Shown here piece after piece: positions 10,516 to 21,599 of a stretch of DNA of 64,000 nucleotides (position 1 is the first letter of the stretch; each line of letters begins with the position of its first letter). Source of the stretch: Diorhabda sublineata (taxonomy: Eukaryota > Arthropoda > Insecta > Coleoptera > Chrysomelidae). The stretch is from contig NC_079481.1 in assembly GCF_026230105.1 (NCBI RefSeq), forward strand, positions 16,137,042 through 16,201,041. Direction: 5' to 3'. Position numbers and translations under genes: made by a program. A model generated the notes under the pieces. It saw only the letters and a list, made by a program, of their open reading frames with translations, was not told where the DNA came from and made no database searches.

Positions 10516-11541
10516 GGATATACAGGGTGGCCTATCAGTGTCTGGAAGTGGAATATCTTACTCAAGATAAAATAAACAAAAAAAATGTTTAAATAAAAGT
10601 TGTTATATTTGCACAGATACACATTTCTAAAATATTTTGAGGTATATGGTCTTCTATCTGCAAATTTCTGTTGATAAATCCTTTGTGCGAGTAAACAGTT
10701 CTTATCACTGACACCCAGTACAAAAATTATATCAGAAAATTCATGATCTTAATTGCTTCCTCGTTCTTTGTAATATGTCTAAATAATAACTAATCATTCT
10801 GACTTAAGCTGTGAGAATGTCAAATTCATAGGTTACTTGATACAACTATGGATATTTTCATTTCATCTGGTTCATCATGTGATGTTTACATAATTTAGTT
10901 TTGTAGAAACCCTATTTATTTTATTATAGTTTTTGAAGGTATAAAATTACTGGTTTGATTTTGTCATAAAAACTAGGAGTATTTTAAACATCACATTCAG
11001 TGTTTACTTGTTAAAAAGACGAATATTTTTAAATCATAAACTAAAAATGCAGTTTTCTTAAAAAACAGTCAATTTTAGAGTGTTCATTACTAGACATAAT
11101 TTGAAGGGATAAAATAGTTTTATAAGATGGTACAATAATATACTGGATGTTCCATTTAAACATATGAAGACATTTCAGCCATCCTTTATCTTCATACTTA
11201 CCCAACAAGTTTAGTTACTTCTCACTAATAACGTTTACTAGGCAGCATTTATATTCCAATTCTCGTCAAATCTTCATATTTTTCGCTCCAACTTGGCAAC
11301 GTCACAATTTATGGGAAAAGAAAAGACAGAGCTACATGCAAAATTTTACGCTAAATTCGATGGCTATTTAAAACAACTTTACTTCACGTTGTCATGCTTA
11401 GGCTGAACCCTGTATACATCAAAATATTTTAGAAATGTGTATCTGTGCAAATATATCAACTTTCAATTGAAAATTTTTTTTATATTTTATCTTAAGTGTT
11501 ATTGCACTTCCACACACTAATGGGCCACCCCGTATATGTTT
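10516..11541. mobile_element. About 1 kb DNA element with 120 bp terminal inverted repeats
   Basis: The left end (10519-10650) and right end (11405-11540) are inverted copies. Both start with cagggtggcc/cggggtggcc, continue with 'ttagtgtgtggaagtgcaat'-like sequence and share tttgcacagatacacatttc and taaaatattttga. The ends are flanked by TA on both sides, so a TA target duplication is plausible, pointing to a Tc1/mariner-type mobilising transposase. The interior has no transposase frame. I read it as a nonautonomous element or the remains of one. Confidence 0.75.
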
Positions 11542-11544
11542 CCT

Positions 11545-13455
11545 TTCAACGTATATGAAATATTTCAAAATTAAGAAGTAAGATTGCCGTAACGACAATT
11601 TGGAAAAGTTTGGATGTTATAATGATTGAGAACTGTTTAATTTGTGTTTGTTGGTTAATTCAATTCTCAATTTCTGAACCATTATTTGGACAGATTGTAT
11701 TCATAAAGTTTTCATATTAAAGAATGGATTTATTTGGAATTTAAATATTTCATTTACAAGAAGTACGAGAAAGCCAGCTCGAAATTATGAAATTTCATGA
11801 AAAATTAACGATTAAAATTAAAACAAAACCAATCTAAATTTGAGGATAGCTTATTATATTCCCTTCTGTTGTTTGTTCCATAATTAGAGTATTAATGGAA
11901 AACTGTGAATATTGTTCTAGTCTTAATTAAATTTTCATAACAGTCGACGTTTAATCAAGTTCCCCCTTTTACACCGACTTTTATAACTGCTTAAAAGGAT
12001 TAAAAAATCAAGGACTAAAAAGTGGTGATTCCATCAGATTGTATTTGTGGAAGCACATGTTTATTTTTACTTTTTCTTTGCACACAAAGGAAAACGAGAA
12101 TTTTTCATTAAAAAATTTGTAATGGAAAAATCGTCGCTATGAAAAGATAGCTTTTTGAGACACTTGTCTCACTACCATAAACGTTGCTCCAGATGTTATG
12201 TAAATGACTACCACTTTAGAGTTTAGCTCGCTTTTCAGTAAAATAATATATTTATTGCATCAGAAAATAGTTATTTATTATACAAGGGACAAAAATACTA
12301 GTATAATCTCAAACTAAAATATAGTATTTTTCCGTGTATATTATACAATTTTAACTGTGACGAGAAAAACGATGATTTAATATTGAAAAATTATATTATT
12401 CCAATATTCAAGTGAGAAAATTATTGATGTGAAATTTGACATTTGACATTAGTGGGCATAGCAACAATTAGACCTGCGTTATTAAGGAGTCAATTTAATT
12501 TTGTTTAAAAATTGTGAAATAAGTGGGTGTTTAGAAGTTATTTTCAATACCATTTTCAATACTAAAATTTTAACCGGAATTAGTAGTACAAGTAGCCAAA
12601 GTAGCGTCACAAAAATTACACTGGTCTGCACCACTCGTACATTTCCAATATAATATTTATTTAATTAACAAAGAATATTATTAAAATATAAATTATCATA
12701 ACGAAATTAAAAAATATCAAGTTTTACAGTGAATAATCCCAAATAATAGTCACAAAATGAGTCAGTCAGTTATCTCATTATATGGTGAGAAAATTCAAGA
12801 TATTATGTGGTTTTTTCTTTTGATCCTTTTTATTGGAGTTTCCCGGCGAATTGACCATCAAATATCAGCAAGCATTGCTGTTGACCATTTCCCACTGTAG
12901 CGTTTTTCAATCTGCATCATATCCTGATGTTCCATGTTCATCTGATACGGCTCCAAGATTTTCAGGAAAGAAATCTAAATGCGAGTTCAAAAAATTAATC
13001 TTCAGGGACATAAAGCTTTATAAGTAGAAAGAAGCTCCATCTTCTCATTAATTGATGGAACCGGAGGTGAAGTGGCTTCACCACGAGGAATTGGTATATG
13101 GGACGTTCGGGTATAGAAACTTATTTTTATTCTTTGAGAATCCTCATGTTGATGACATGCAGATAAAATAATGATTTTAATGATCTGTTCCAATATTCCA
13201 ATATAAATAACATGAACTTACCAAAATATTTGATATAAAATGTAAACAATTATAAGACAAGTTTTCACTGAAAAGTCACAGCTAATACTGTGCATGCGCG
13301 TATTTAGCACCATAAAAATCATCTTCGGCACTTCCCTTCTTTCACTTACAATTCGCAAAAAATTAAACAAAGAATAAATTTTTGATATTTAAAAAGCAAC
13401 ATATCGAAAAATCTAGATATTTATGATAAAATTTTTTAAAGGAGAATTTCATTGC
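11545..13455. other. No recognisable gene; one short unidentified frame
   Basis: AT-rich throughout. A 38-codon ATG frame at 13055-13171 (plus) starts MEPEVKWLHHEELVYGTFG and has a coding-like composition, but I do not recognise it. The 64-codon frame at 12833-13027 overlaps the same stretch in another frame. No repeat structure was found. Confidence 0.45.
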
Positions 13456-13773
13456 TGACAAGTGTCATTGCCAGCTAAATCGCGGCAAATTTACGGAACC
13501 ACTTATTCAAGATTCATGAAATGGAAGATAAACAGAGCATGCAGATATCTCTTGAATACTTTGTTAATGGCTTATTTTTCCAAATTTGCCCAACAACAAA
13601 AACCATCGATAGTGTGGTCGAACTATTCAACAAAATATTTCAAACTAATCATATTTTTAAAACAAAACGGAAAGATTACAAGCCCAAGAAAGTTGCGATT
13701 TTTACAACTACACATATTAGAGATTTTTTAAACAATGCTGCCGATGAAGTTTATTTAATGGTCACGATTTTTG

Positions 13774-14028
13774 TGTATACACTGTTTACACAACCACTAC
13801 ACTATCACTCACAATTATACTATTTGACGCGCGTTTCGTTAACCAAGTTATTGTCTTCAGAGACTGAAGGTAAACTGTTTACTTCCTGTAATTATGAGTG
13901 TTGTTGTAGTGTTGGTGTAATGTCGGTGTAGTGTTGGTGTAGTGATGGTGTACTGGTGGTGTAGTGCTGGTGTAAGCAGTGTATTCAGTATGAATATCTC
14001 CAACGGTTCCAGAAACTCCAACTTAAGG
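13774..14028 (+). mobile_element. Palindromic MITE inside the recombinase gene (copy B)
   Basis: The left end begins near gtatacactgtttacac and continues through actcacaattatac, acgcgcgtttcg, aaccaagtta and gtcttcagagactgaaggt. The right end carries the complement of the first half (taattatgagtgttg, ggtgtaagcagtgtattcag) and the terminal block caacggttccagaaactcc. Coding sequence of the recombinase stops at its left edge and resumes at its right edge. No transposase is encoded. A minisatellite has grown in the right arm. Confidence 0.75.
13899..13976 (+). repeat. Minisatellite of a gtagtgttggt unit
   Basis: About six imperfect copies of a 12 bp unit such as gtagtgttggt occur in the right arm of the MITE. 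Other copies of the family have only one or two units here, so this is a local expansion. Confidence 0.7.
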
Positions 14029-14279
14029 TTGTTGTTGTATTTGGAGGAGCTTGTCGAAATGAAATCGACCAGGTAACATTAGATGAAGATTCGGGAACGT
14101 TATTAATTGTGAAACTTAAGGAAACAAAGAATTATATAAACAGAAAGGACTGAAACATTTGTTAAATTTTACCGAATGTACAATGGAAAATGTATCAATC
14201 AAGTTGTGAGTAAGAACCAGTTTTAAAAGGTACCCGAAACAATTTTCTCTGACATGAAAATGCTAACTATTATATATAT

Positions 14280-15149
14280 ACACCAAAGTTACGCAATAAA
14301 TTAAATTAAAAAAATGTCCACCGAAATTGTGAAAATCGAAAAATTGGAGTATCGAGCCATCATCATAAAAGGGTTAAGAGGTAAGCAGATTTACGAAGAT
14401 ATGCTTAATACTCTTGGTGATTAATGTCCTTCGTACGCGACCGTGGAGAATTGGACTGCAAGCTTCAAAAGAGGTAAATTTTCCATTGAAGATGATGAAC
14501 GATCGGGAAGGCCAGTTTCTGTGTCAGTCCCCGAAAATATCGGATATTATCTGAAGCACTGAATATTTCATACGAACGCGTTCATCGTATAGTTCATGTC
14601 AATTTGGACATGAGAAAAATTGCTGTAAATTGGATCCCCAAATGTTTGAATGTTAATCACGTTCGATCTGTGCTCGATTTGAAAACGATGTAGACTTTTT
14701 AAACCGAATTGTTACTATAGATGAGACTTGGGTACATTTCTACGAACCAGAAACAAAGCAACAATCGATGGAATGGCGACACTATGGTTCTCCAAGACCT
14801 AAGAAGATTCGTGTCCAAAAATCTGCTGGAGAAGTTCTTGCTTCAGTTTTTTGAGGTTGCCATGGAGTAATCATGATTTATTTTTTGGGTAAGGGTAGAA
14901 CAATAGCTGGAGATTACTATTCGATATTAGTGACTACTTTACGGGAAAAAATTGTAGATAAAAGACGCGGAAAACTATCTGATTTGCATAGCAAGAAGAA
15001 ACATTTTTTTAAAGGTCTAGAGACGTTGCAAGTTCGCTGTAATAAATGTATCCAATTAAGAGGAGAATATGTTGAGTAATAAAATATTTTGACATTGAAA
15101 TTTTGTTTGGTTCTATAGTAGGCTGAGAATTTTTCAATATATCCTCGTA
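14280..15149 (+). mobile_element. mariner element with internal deletion (cecropia/irritans-like)
   Basis: The ATG at 14313 begins MSTEIVKIEKLEY. The protein then reads LRGKQIYEDMLNTLGD, FKRGKFSIEDDERSGRPVSV, and after several shifts IVTIDETWVHFYEPETKQQS, with the first catalytic Asp in I-D-E, then KGRTIAGDYYSI and KRRGKLS. The next recognisable segment is FKGLETLQVRCNKCIQL near the C terminus, so the stretch with the second and third catalytic Asp has been deleted. The 3' end keeps a terminal repeat ending near tatcctcgta at 15149. The 5' repeat is lost. The minus-strand copy at 51540-52044 belongs to the same subfamily and shares the start codon region almost exactly. It sits inside the recombinase pseudogene. 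Confidence 0.9.
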
Positions 15150-15329
15150 GTTGTGGGGGACACTTGAAAACACTAAAGAAACATGGAGGTTGGAAGTCAT
15201 CAACGGTACCTGAAGAGTACGTTGATGAATCAGTAGCATACAGGACAGAAATAGCTGATAAAGTATTCAGACCTTGTGGTAATGCTGAAATAATACCGGA
15301 TTTGCGGCGAGAGTTGTTACGGTAGGAAG

Positions 15330-16065
15330 AAATATAATTTCAACAAAAGAACATGCAATTTTTGTACGAAATAGTTTAAGGAACATGTCATTTATGCGAT
15401 GCACATTTGATTATTGTACTTTTGATACAAAGAATACGTAACTTTATTTTATAATATAATATTCTATAATAAAATATCTACCTTTGCTTTTGTGATCATA
15501 CGATATCCGGGAAAAAATTAATTTCGTAAAAAGTTTTGTTACAAATCAAGAGAGATAAAATGTCAAACTTTTTTCCCGTCATAGAAAAATATTTTATACG
15601 ATTTTATGTATTATAAACAAACCCATAAAGCAGTTTCCATTTAATTAATAAACACCTATCCGCGAAGTCACACTGTAACATCGTATGTTTGAGTTAACGT
15701 TCAATGAGCTAATGTTAAAGTAATTAACCCTTAAGGCCAAGAATTAATTTCAATTATTCGTAATAACAGTACGTTCTCGTCTAATAAACACAAGACAGTT
15801 ATTCGGTATTGTATAAAGGGCCAAAATGGAAATATTGTGTTGCAACACTTTTTAAATTAAAGTATTCACGGCGTTTCAACAAAAATTTTACGTTCCAGAT
15901 ACTAGGTATACAGAATTTCCTTCAAAATATGAAATAATTAATAAAATTTTAATGCAGCCTCGCACTATCTCGCAATTTTTTTAATCAGTAAGTGCTTGGC
16001 TCTCTATACAACTGGTGTCTATTTTTGTTACTTTTTATATGAACATGTCCATATTCTTCCCGGTC
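15330..16065. other. No recognisable gene
   Basis: AT-rich sequence after the recombinase stop, perhaps including its 3' UTR. No frames or repeats were recognised. Confidence 0.5.
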
Positions 16066-16190
16066 TACTTCATCATCCTCATTGTTTCCACTTAGAATAC
16101 ATTCATCCCTTGTCAGTTAGAACAATTTTTTTCGACATATTTATCTCGAATATCCATAATTTGTTCTAATCTTTTTCTATGTCTTTAAAG
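16066..16190 (-). pseudogene. Short acidic coding remnant, possibly a transposase N terminus
   Basis: The minus strand reads NMSKKIVLTDK and, one base out of frame, TRDECILSGNNEDDEVDREE, then GHVHIKSNKNRHQLY. Together these resemble the acidic, low-complexity N terminus of piggyBac-type transposases, but the match is loose and no catalytic part follows. One frameshift joins the two parts. Treat it as a coding-like scrap. Confidence 0.25.
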
Positions 16191-16214
16191 AAGACATAGA
16201 TAATTGAATATCTC

Positions 16215-16680
16215 CTATCTTGAATAGCTCCTCTTAAACCATCATCTCTGATTATGCTAAATTTCAATTCATTCTAGCATTATTTCATTATCATGTTTAT
16301 TACTTTACATGATAGGTACCCCAAAGTCATCTTTAATTTTACTACTACCTTAAACAGTCCTTGAAGTTAATTTTCCTCCGATGGATTTCTTTCAAACAAT
16401 TCTTTGCTATCGGACTAGCATTTTTGGAATGTAGTTTTTAATTTAAAAAAAAAACACAATAGCTCCTCTTAAACCAACAACTCTGATGATGTTAAATTTC
16501 AATTCCTTCTAGCATTACTTCATTATCATGTTTATTACTTTACTTTATACGTACCGCAAAGTCATCTTTAATATCACTACTACCTTAAACAGCCCTGTTC
16601 ATTTTCCTACGATGGATTTTTTCAAACAACTCTTTGTTATCGGAATAGCATTTTTTAATGGAGTTTTGTATTTATAAAAA
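16215..16680 (+). repeat. Direct tandem duplication of about 235 bp
   Basis: Unit 1 (16215-16445) and unit 2 (16459-16675) share atagctcctcttaaacca, attatcatgtttattac, aaagtcatctttaat and actactaccttaaacag in order, with a few substitutions and small gaps. The copies are adjacent, so this is a local duplication rather than two insertions. No coding frame is preserved. Confidence 0.8.
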
Positions 16681-17114
16681 ACCACAAGTCGTGGGTTTAC
16701 TTTACTCCATCTTTAATGTGCTTTTTGGTTTTGGGATTCAGAATGTTTCTATGGTGAAGACTGTCGTTTTGTTTCTGGGCCTTAGCCAATTCATCATCAG
16801 TAATAGCTTTGTGTTGGTTATTAACTCCGAAGATCATAAAAAGCCAATATGAACTAGGTTGGATCTACGCAAAAGCCAAGTTGATAGAAATCAAAATTAC
16901 GTTCATAATATTATTGAACATCTAAAAGGTAGTTATTGTACATTTAGGAATTTATGTAAACATAAATATAAAACACAATTCGTATAATTAAACAAAGCGC
17001 GAATTGTTTACTATAAGTCTGAAATAAAGACCATGAAAGAATATATATAGATAGTTATTAAGTCATGTAACTTGTAGGTAGTATACAGTGTATATATAAT
17101 TATGTATAATTTAG

Positions 17115-17465
17115 ATTCCGCTGGTAGATGAGGTGTGTAAAATGTATCAAAATAAAGGATTTCTACTATTCACCTTTGAAATAATATTCAATATTTCGAA
17201 AATGTATTCTGCCGTTCTTGAAAGAAGAAAACAACTACTTTCCTGGCTAATGCGTCGCTCCTCCTCACTTCCAACTGCGTAGCCAGCGTAGTCGCCAATA
17301 TGGATTCCGATGGTAAATGAAGTGTGTAAAATGTTTCAAAATAAAATTTTATTATCCACCTTTAAGATATCCAGAGGTGGATAGTAGAAATTTCGAAATA
17401 TTTAGAAAATGTATTCTACCGTTTTTCAAAGGAGAAAACAACTACTTTCCTGACTAATGCCTCGA
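17115..17465 (+). repeat. Direct duplication of about 150 bp
   Basis: The segments 17115-17265 and 17300-17465 share gattccgctggtagatgagg (variant gattccgatggtaaatgaag), tgtgtaaaatgt, gaaaatgtattct and aaaacaactactttcctg. The second copy has an extra 20-30 bases. The function is unknown. Confidence 0.75.
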
Positions 17466-17469
17466 CGAA

Positions 17470-18590
17470 TATTGAATTACAACTCCTCTGAAGAGAATGA
17501 TATTAATCGACTTTTTTGTCGATATAATATTATGTAGAATTGTATATAAAAGTAATTCTATTTAGTGTAATTGACCCAGAAGATGTCGTACATTTTCCAT
17601 CCTGTAGCCTCTATTGGGATAATTCTTTGTTTATATTAATCACCAGAGTCGGCATATGACATCCTTCAATGTAATCATATACCACAGCTTATATTTCTAA
17701 GATTGTATCAAAACTTTTGTTCAAATTTCGTTATTTCATCATTTTTCACTATACAAAATACGATTAACAAAAAAAGACAATGTAAACAACTGGGTATACA
17801 AATCATTTCAAGAAGACTTATTACTGCCTTTGTTCCACAGATGTTAGATAGATTTAATGGTAGATTTGATGGTAGATTTGATGGTAGATTTGAAACAATT
17901 TGTGTATTTGAATAAATTTTGCATTCGTAACATATTCCAATTATTTATTTTATGTGATGAATTATTTTCATAATCAATTAATTTTATTTATAAATTAAAC
18001 AGAAATACAAAAAGTAAAATTTTTCAAACACGTTTTTATTTCTTTTTGTATAAAAGCGAACATTCTAAAATATTTCCAACCATCTTATTTCCCCTTTGAG
18101 TTAATGAACTATTTCCTCAATCATTACCGTATCTTAATGAATATTTGATACTACATTTCACATTAATCGATAAATTTCGTGAAACATGTGCAGAAATTGT
18201 TTCAATTGAGTTATGAAGAAATTAATTAACTAAAGATCGAGCGGCATATTGTTGAACATAATCATAAACAAATTACAAACTGCGAACTTTCACAATGTCA
18301 ACAAACTGTTGCGTACCGTGATGTAGCAAATTAGAAGTGATTGACGAAAATCAAATTATTTCAATTTTGACAAAAGTAATCTGGTAATTAATTGATAAAA
18401 TAGCTTGAAGAAAAAGGAAAACATTGGATTTTGGACAAATGCATACAGATATGGAAAAAACAAAGAATTCCGAGAAGCTAGGATAAGAATTATATTATAA
18501 AGATATATGAAAATCGGAAGCAAAGCGCGTTATAATAATTATAGAACTGTATTAGACCTGGAGCCAAGTGAAAATTTGGTTAATTATTTC
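17470..18590. other. No recognisable gene; 12 bp tandem repeat
   Basis: Near 17855-17890 a 12 bp unit, ggtagatttgat, is repeated about three times and gives GRFDGRFDGRF in a plus frame. The rest is AT-rich without frames. Confidence 0.5.
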
Positions 18591-18594
18591 CTCC

Positions 18595-19185
18595 ATAACA
18601 TCCAACCATCCTCCTATTTCTATCAACGTAAATGGTGACATCATCGAATATGTCGAGAAATTTAAATATCTGGAGTGTTAAATAACAAAAGATATATACC
18701 CAGATATAGAAATAAGATCACGCATCGAGCAAGCCAGAAATGTCTTTCTAAAAATGAAACAATTGTTTACATCCCAAGCACTCGACCTTAAATCCGGTAC
18801 CGGATGGTGAAATGCTATTTATACAGCACCTAGGGAACGGAGACTCGGACCTTTAATGTTAACTCACTAAGACGCTTAAAGAGTTTAGAATTGTGGATCT
18901 TTCGGAGGATGCTGAGAATTCCTTGGACCGCTCATATTAGTAAAGAAGAAGTAACATAAAGAAGAAGAACTAGAATTAATAGAAGCTCGAAAAACCTCGT
19001 ATCTGGGACACATATAAAGAAATGACAAATACAGACTTTTGCAACTTCTGATTGAAGGGAAAATCGAGGGACAACGTGGTCCTGACAGACAACAGGCTTC
19101 ATAGCTGAAGAATATTCGCGAGTGGACCGGTGTAGACGCTTATAAGAAGGGCCAGACACAAAAATTACTTTGCTAGGGTTATTCG
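18595..19185 (+). mobile_element. RTE-like LINE, RT thumb and C-terminal tail
   Basis: The plus strand encodes ISINVNGDIIEYVEKFKYLE, then DIEIRSRIEQARNVFLKM (the 'RIxxARxxFxKM' segment after the palm), SLELWIFRRMLRIPW followed by ISKEEV, and finally KTSYLGHI, YRLLQLLIEGKIEG and LKNIREWTGV. These are the consecutive conserved blocks of the RTE/BovB-like C-terminal region. Frames change at about 18800 and 18960, and several stops are present. The RT palm with YADD and everything upstream are missing. It is the same family as the 8035-8330 copy and close to the longer element at 55143-57025. Confidence 0.9.
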
Positions 19186-19189
19186 TTAG

Positions 19190-20150
19190 ATGAGGGTACC
19201 CAAAAGATTTCCTCTTGAAAAATAATTGGTGAGATGTATCAGAGAGCTATATAATAAAGCCTAGTGAACGTCAGCTTTGGCTCGATTGGTGGGATGAGCG
19301 ACAGTAGCCTCCTAGCTAAAAGTCAGCTTACTAAACTATAGTATATTATACGTCAGTTGAAGCATCGAACATGGAAAAAAATTTCAGTGATTTCCTCGCA
19401 AATAAAAATTTTATTGATGGTAGCTTATATGTAACTGTGAATAAATATAAAGGGTGCCCCACGACAAGTTAAAACTATCTGTATCTAACTATCTAGCCTA
19501 ACCAAAGAAACTGGAAAATTTACAAATCAAAGTTTGGAGAAGCTAAATTAAACAAACATACAAAAGTTGAAGGTAAAGTGAGATTCATTTCTTAACGATC
19601 AATTTCATACTTATTCAAAAAACCGTATCTATTGCATTTATTCTAGAGTAAAAGCTCACTGTATCCAGTATACCCAGTGTAATAAAATAAAACAGCACAT
19701 ATGGCGACAATTGATTATATAAACCAAGTGCTCTACAAACCTAAGCGAAAAAATGATCACATAATACCTAATTTAAAATCTATAGAGACAAATCAACCCC
19801 AACACTTTAATAGTTGCGAGGGGTTGCACGTGTAATAGGATATCCCTTCTGCTAAGGTTTACTATTCAAAGCCTCCTAACTGACGCACGTAGGGTGGATT
19901 AAAAGACCTGATCCGGATGTGCGTATATTCCTGGTTATAGATATAACAAATTGAAAACGCACTTTGGGGTGGGAAAAAGGGAGAAAATATGATCACATAT
20001 ATAACCATTTTATAATAATTTAAATTAAAAATAAGAATTTTAGTGATTCAGATTATTTAATTAGAAACTTTTCATTCGATAATAAATTAAATGGAAAAAT
20101 TAACAGACTTTTTCGGTTAGTGGTCTATAATAAAAAGTTAACTATAAGGT
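19190..20150. other. No recognisable gene
   Basis: A single transposon-end-like motif, aaagggtgccccac, occurs near 19450 without a partner. A GC-richer patch near 19800-19920 contains no frame that I recognise. Confidence 0.45.
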
Positions 20151-20152
20151 AG

Positions 20153-20584
20153 TATACTGAACACACTGTTTACACCACCAACACTCATAATTACACTGTC
20201 TGGCACTCGTTTCGACGAGACTGAAGGATGTTTACACCACCACTACACCAACACTCACAATTACACTATCTAACGCGCGTTTCGATAACCAAGTTATCGT
20301 CTTCAGACACCGAAGGTAAACTAAAACCTAATAACTTGACTTACCTGTTTTATATTAAACTTTTCCACCTTTGAAACTTCTTCTGCGAAAAATACTTCCA
20401 GTAAAGTTTAATATAAAACAGGTAAGTCAAGTGATTAGATTTTAGTTTATCTTCAGTCCCGGAAGACGATAACTTGGTTATCGAAACGCGCGTCTGACAG
20501 TGTAATTTTGAGTGTTGGTGTAGTGGTGGTGTAAAAGTGTGTTCAGTATAAATATCACCAACGATTCCAGAAATTCCAACTTAA
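20153..20584. mobile_element. Palindromic MITE, best copy (copy C)
   Basis: The element is a near-perfect inverted repeat centred near 20395. The left arm carries ctgaacacactgtttacacc, actcacaattacact, acgcgcgtttcgataacc and ttcagacaccgaaggtaaac. The right arm is its complement, ending in caccaacgattccagaaatt. The left arm has an extra 60 bp partial repeat of its own end. The centre holds ttaatataaaacaggtaagt in both orientations. No coding capacity. Other copies lie at 110, 13774, 25671 and 38085. Confidence 0.8.
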
Positions 20585-20589
20585 TAAAA

Positions 20590-21125
20590 TAGTGAACTCG
20601 CTCACAACGATTGTTCAGCGGATAAGCGTTCAGTTCTATAAAAAATGAAATACCGCATTAACAGAAATCATGTTGAATTGAGTTTACCTAAAACCAAACG
20701 ATATATTCGTTCTAAACTACATGTTCCCTACTTACAGCGATCAACTCTATTCTATCTGTAACTTTTGTCTACCACGCGCCTTTTTGCATCACTGGAGTGC
20801 TGACTTTAGCGGTCGCGATCGTGAGCCTTGTAGGTTTTAATGCACCTTACGAAGACTAGAGTTACAGAATCCGAAAATAAAGTTTTTAGAGGACTCCATC
20901 TGAAAGTTGTTCGTTCTGTATTCATTTACATACCGAAAGTTGCGTTTTGAGTGTTCCATGTAGTGAAAGTGACAGTTCCGTAATGCAAAACACTTTCGGG
21001 ACGCTCTGGAGTAGACAACTTAAATGTTGACAGTTGACAGTTTAACTTCGACGATTTTGCATAACCTTAAATTTTAAATTTTCTGAAATTATTTGTTTTA
21101 TCCGTTTTGTCTAAATTAATGAATA
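20590..21125. other. Upstream region of recombinase copy 2
   Basis: No frames. The stretch separates the MITE from the recombinase start and is somewhat GC-richer (tagcggtcgcgatcgtgagc near 20810). It may be the 5' UTR of the recombinase element, but nothing proves this. Confidence 0.4.
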
Positions 21126-21128
21126 AGA

Positions 21129-21590
21129 ATGCATGATGACGAAAAAGAAAACATCAGCGATGAAGAGTTACTCGAATCCACGCCACCTGACCTCACCGAG
21201 AAAACAATGCGGCTGTTCTTAATTTGTTGCCGGATAAATCGCGTGCAAGGTACAAAAAGCAGTACGTGCTCTTTATTAAGTGGTGTCACCAGAAAAATGG
21301 CAACAAACCCAACGGAAAACGTAGTGCTCGCTTATTTTTCAGAAAAATATAAAATCTGAAAAAATTCTACTTTATGGTCTACATTCTCGATAATTAAAAG
21401 TACACTTGCAATAAAAAAAGATGTTCACATCCACAAATATCCAAAACTCATCAATTTCCTGAAGAAACAAAACAAAGGGTACACTGCAAAAAAATCAAAA
21501 ACTTTAATTAGAGAAAATATAATAGAATTCTTGTTACATTCTTATGCGTCGTCTAAAAAATGTTGTGTACGCCACGGCTGAAATACTACA
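21129..21590 (+). pseudogene. Crypton-like tyrosine recombinase, N-terminal part (copy 2)
   Basis: The ATG at 21129 gives HDDEKENISDEELLESTPPD, an acidic leader. After a shift it reads LLPDKSRARYKKQYVLFIKW and CHQKNGNKPNGKRS, then ENVVLAYFSEKY, and from 21361 STLWSTFSIIKSTLAIKKDV, FLKKQNKGYTAKKSKTL and ENIIEFLLH. This is the SAM-like core-binding domain of the same recombinase family as 13462-15325, here with its acidic N terminus. It stops at about residue 150, before the G-A-C-R box, so the catalytic domain is absent. At least two frameshifts. The palindromic MITE lies 545 bp upstream. Confidence 0.75.
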
Positions 21591-21599
21591 TTGTTGGAC

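Larger units (their letters stand above)
13462..15325 (+). pseudogene. Crypton-like tyrosine recombinase, split into three pieces
   Basis: Three collinear pieces of one gene. (1) 13462-13773: a SAM-like core-binding domain, SLPAKSRQIYGTTYSRFMKW, then LLMAYFSKFAQQQKPSIVW, and after a shift KRKDYKPKKV and AADEVYLMV. (2) 14029-14262: FGGACRNEIDQVTL, with the first catalytic Arg in G-A-C-R, then LLIVKLKETKNYINR and YNGKCINQVV. (3) 15150-15325: LKTLKKHGGWKSSTVPEEYV, holding the H-G-G-W helix and the likely nucleophile Tyr, then a stop. A palindromic MITE separates pieces 1 and 2, and a mariner separates 2 and 3. The H-x-x-R stretch expected just before piece 3 is not visible. A second, shorter copy lies at 21129-21590. 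Family assignment rests on the Arg box, the HGGW-Tyr tail and their order; 'Crypton-like' is inference. Confidence 0.8.
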
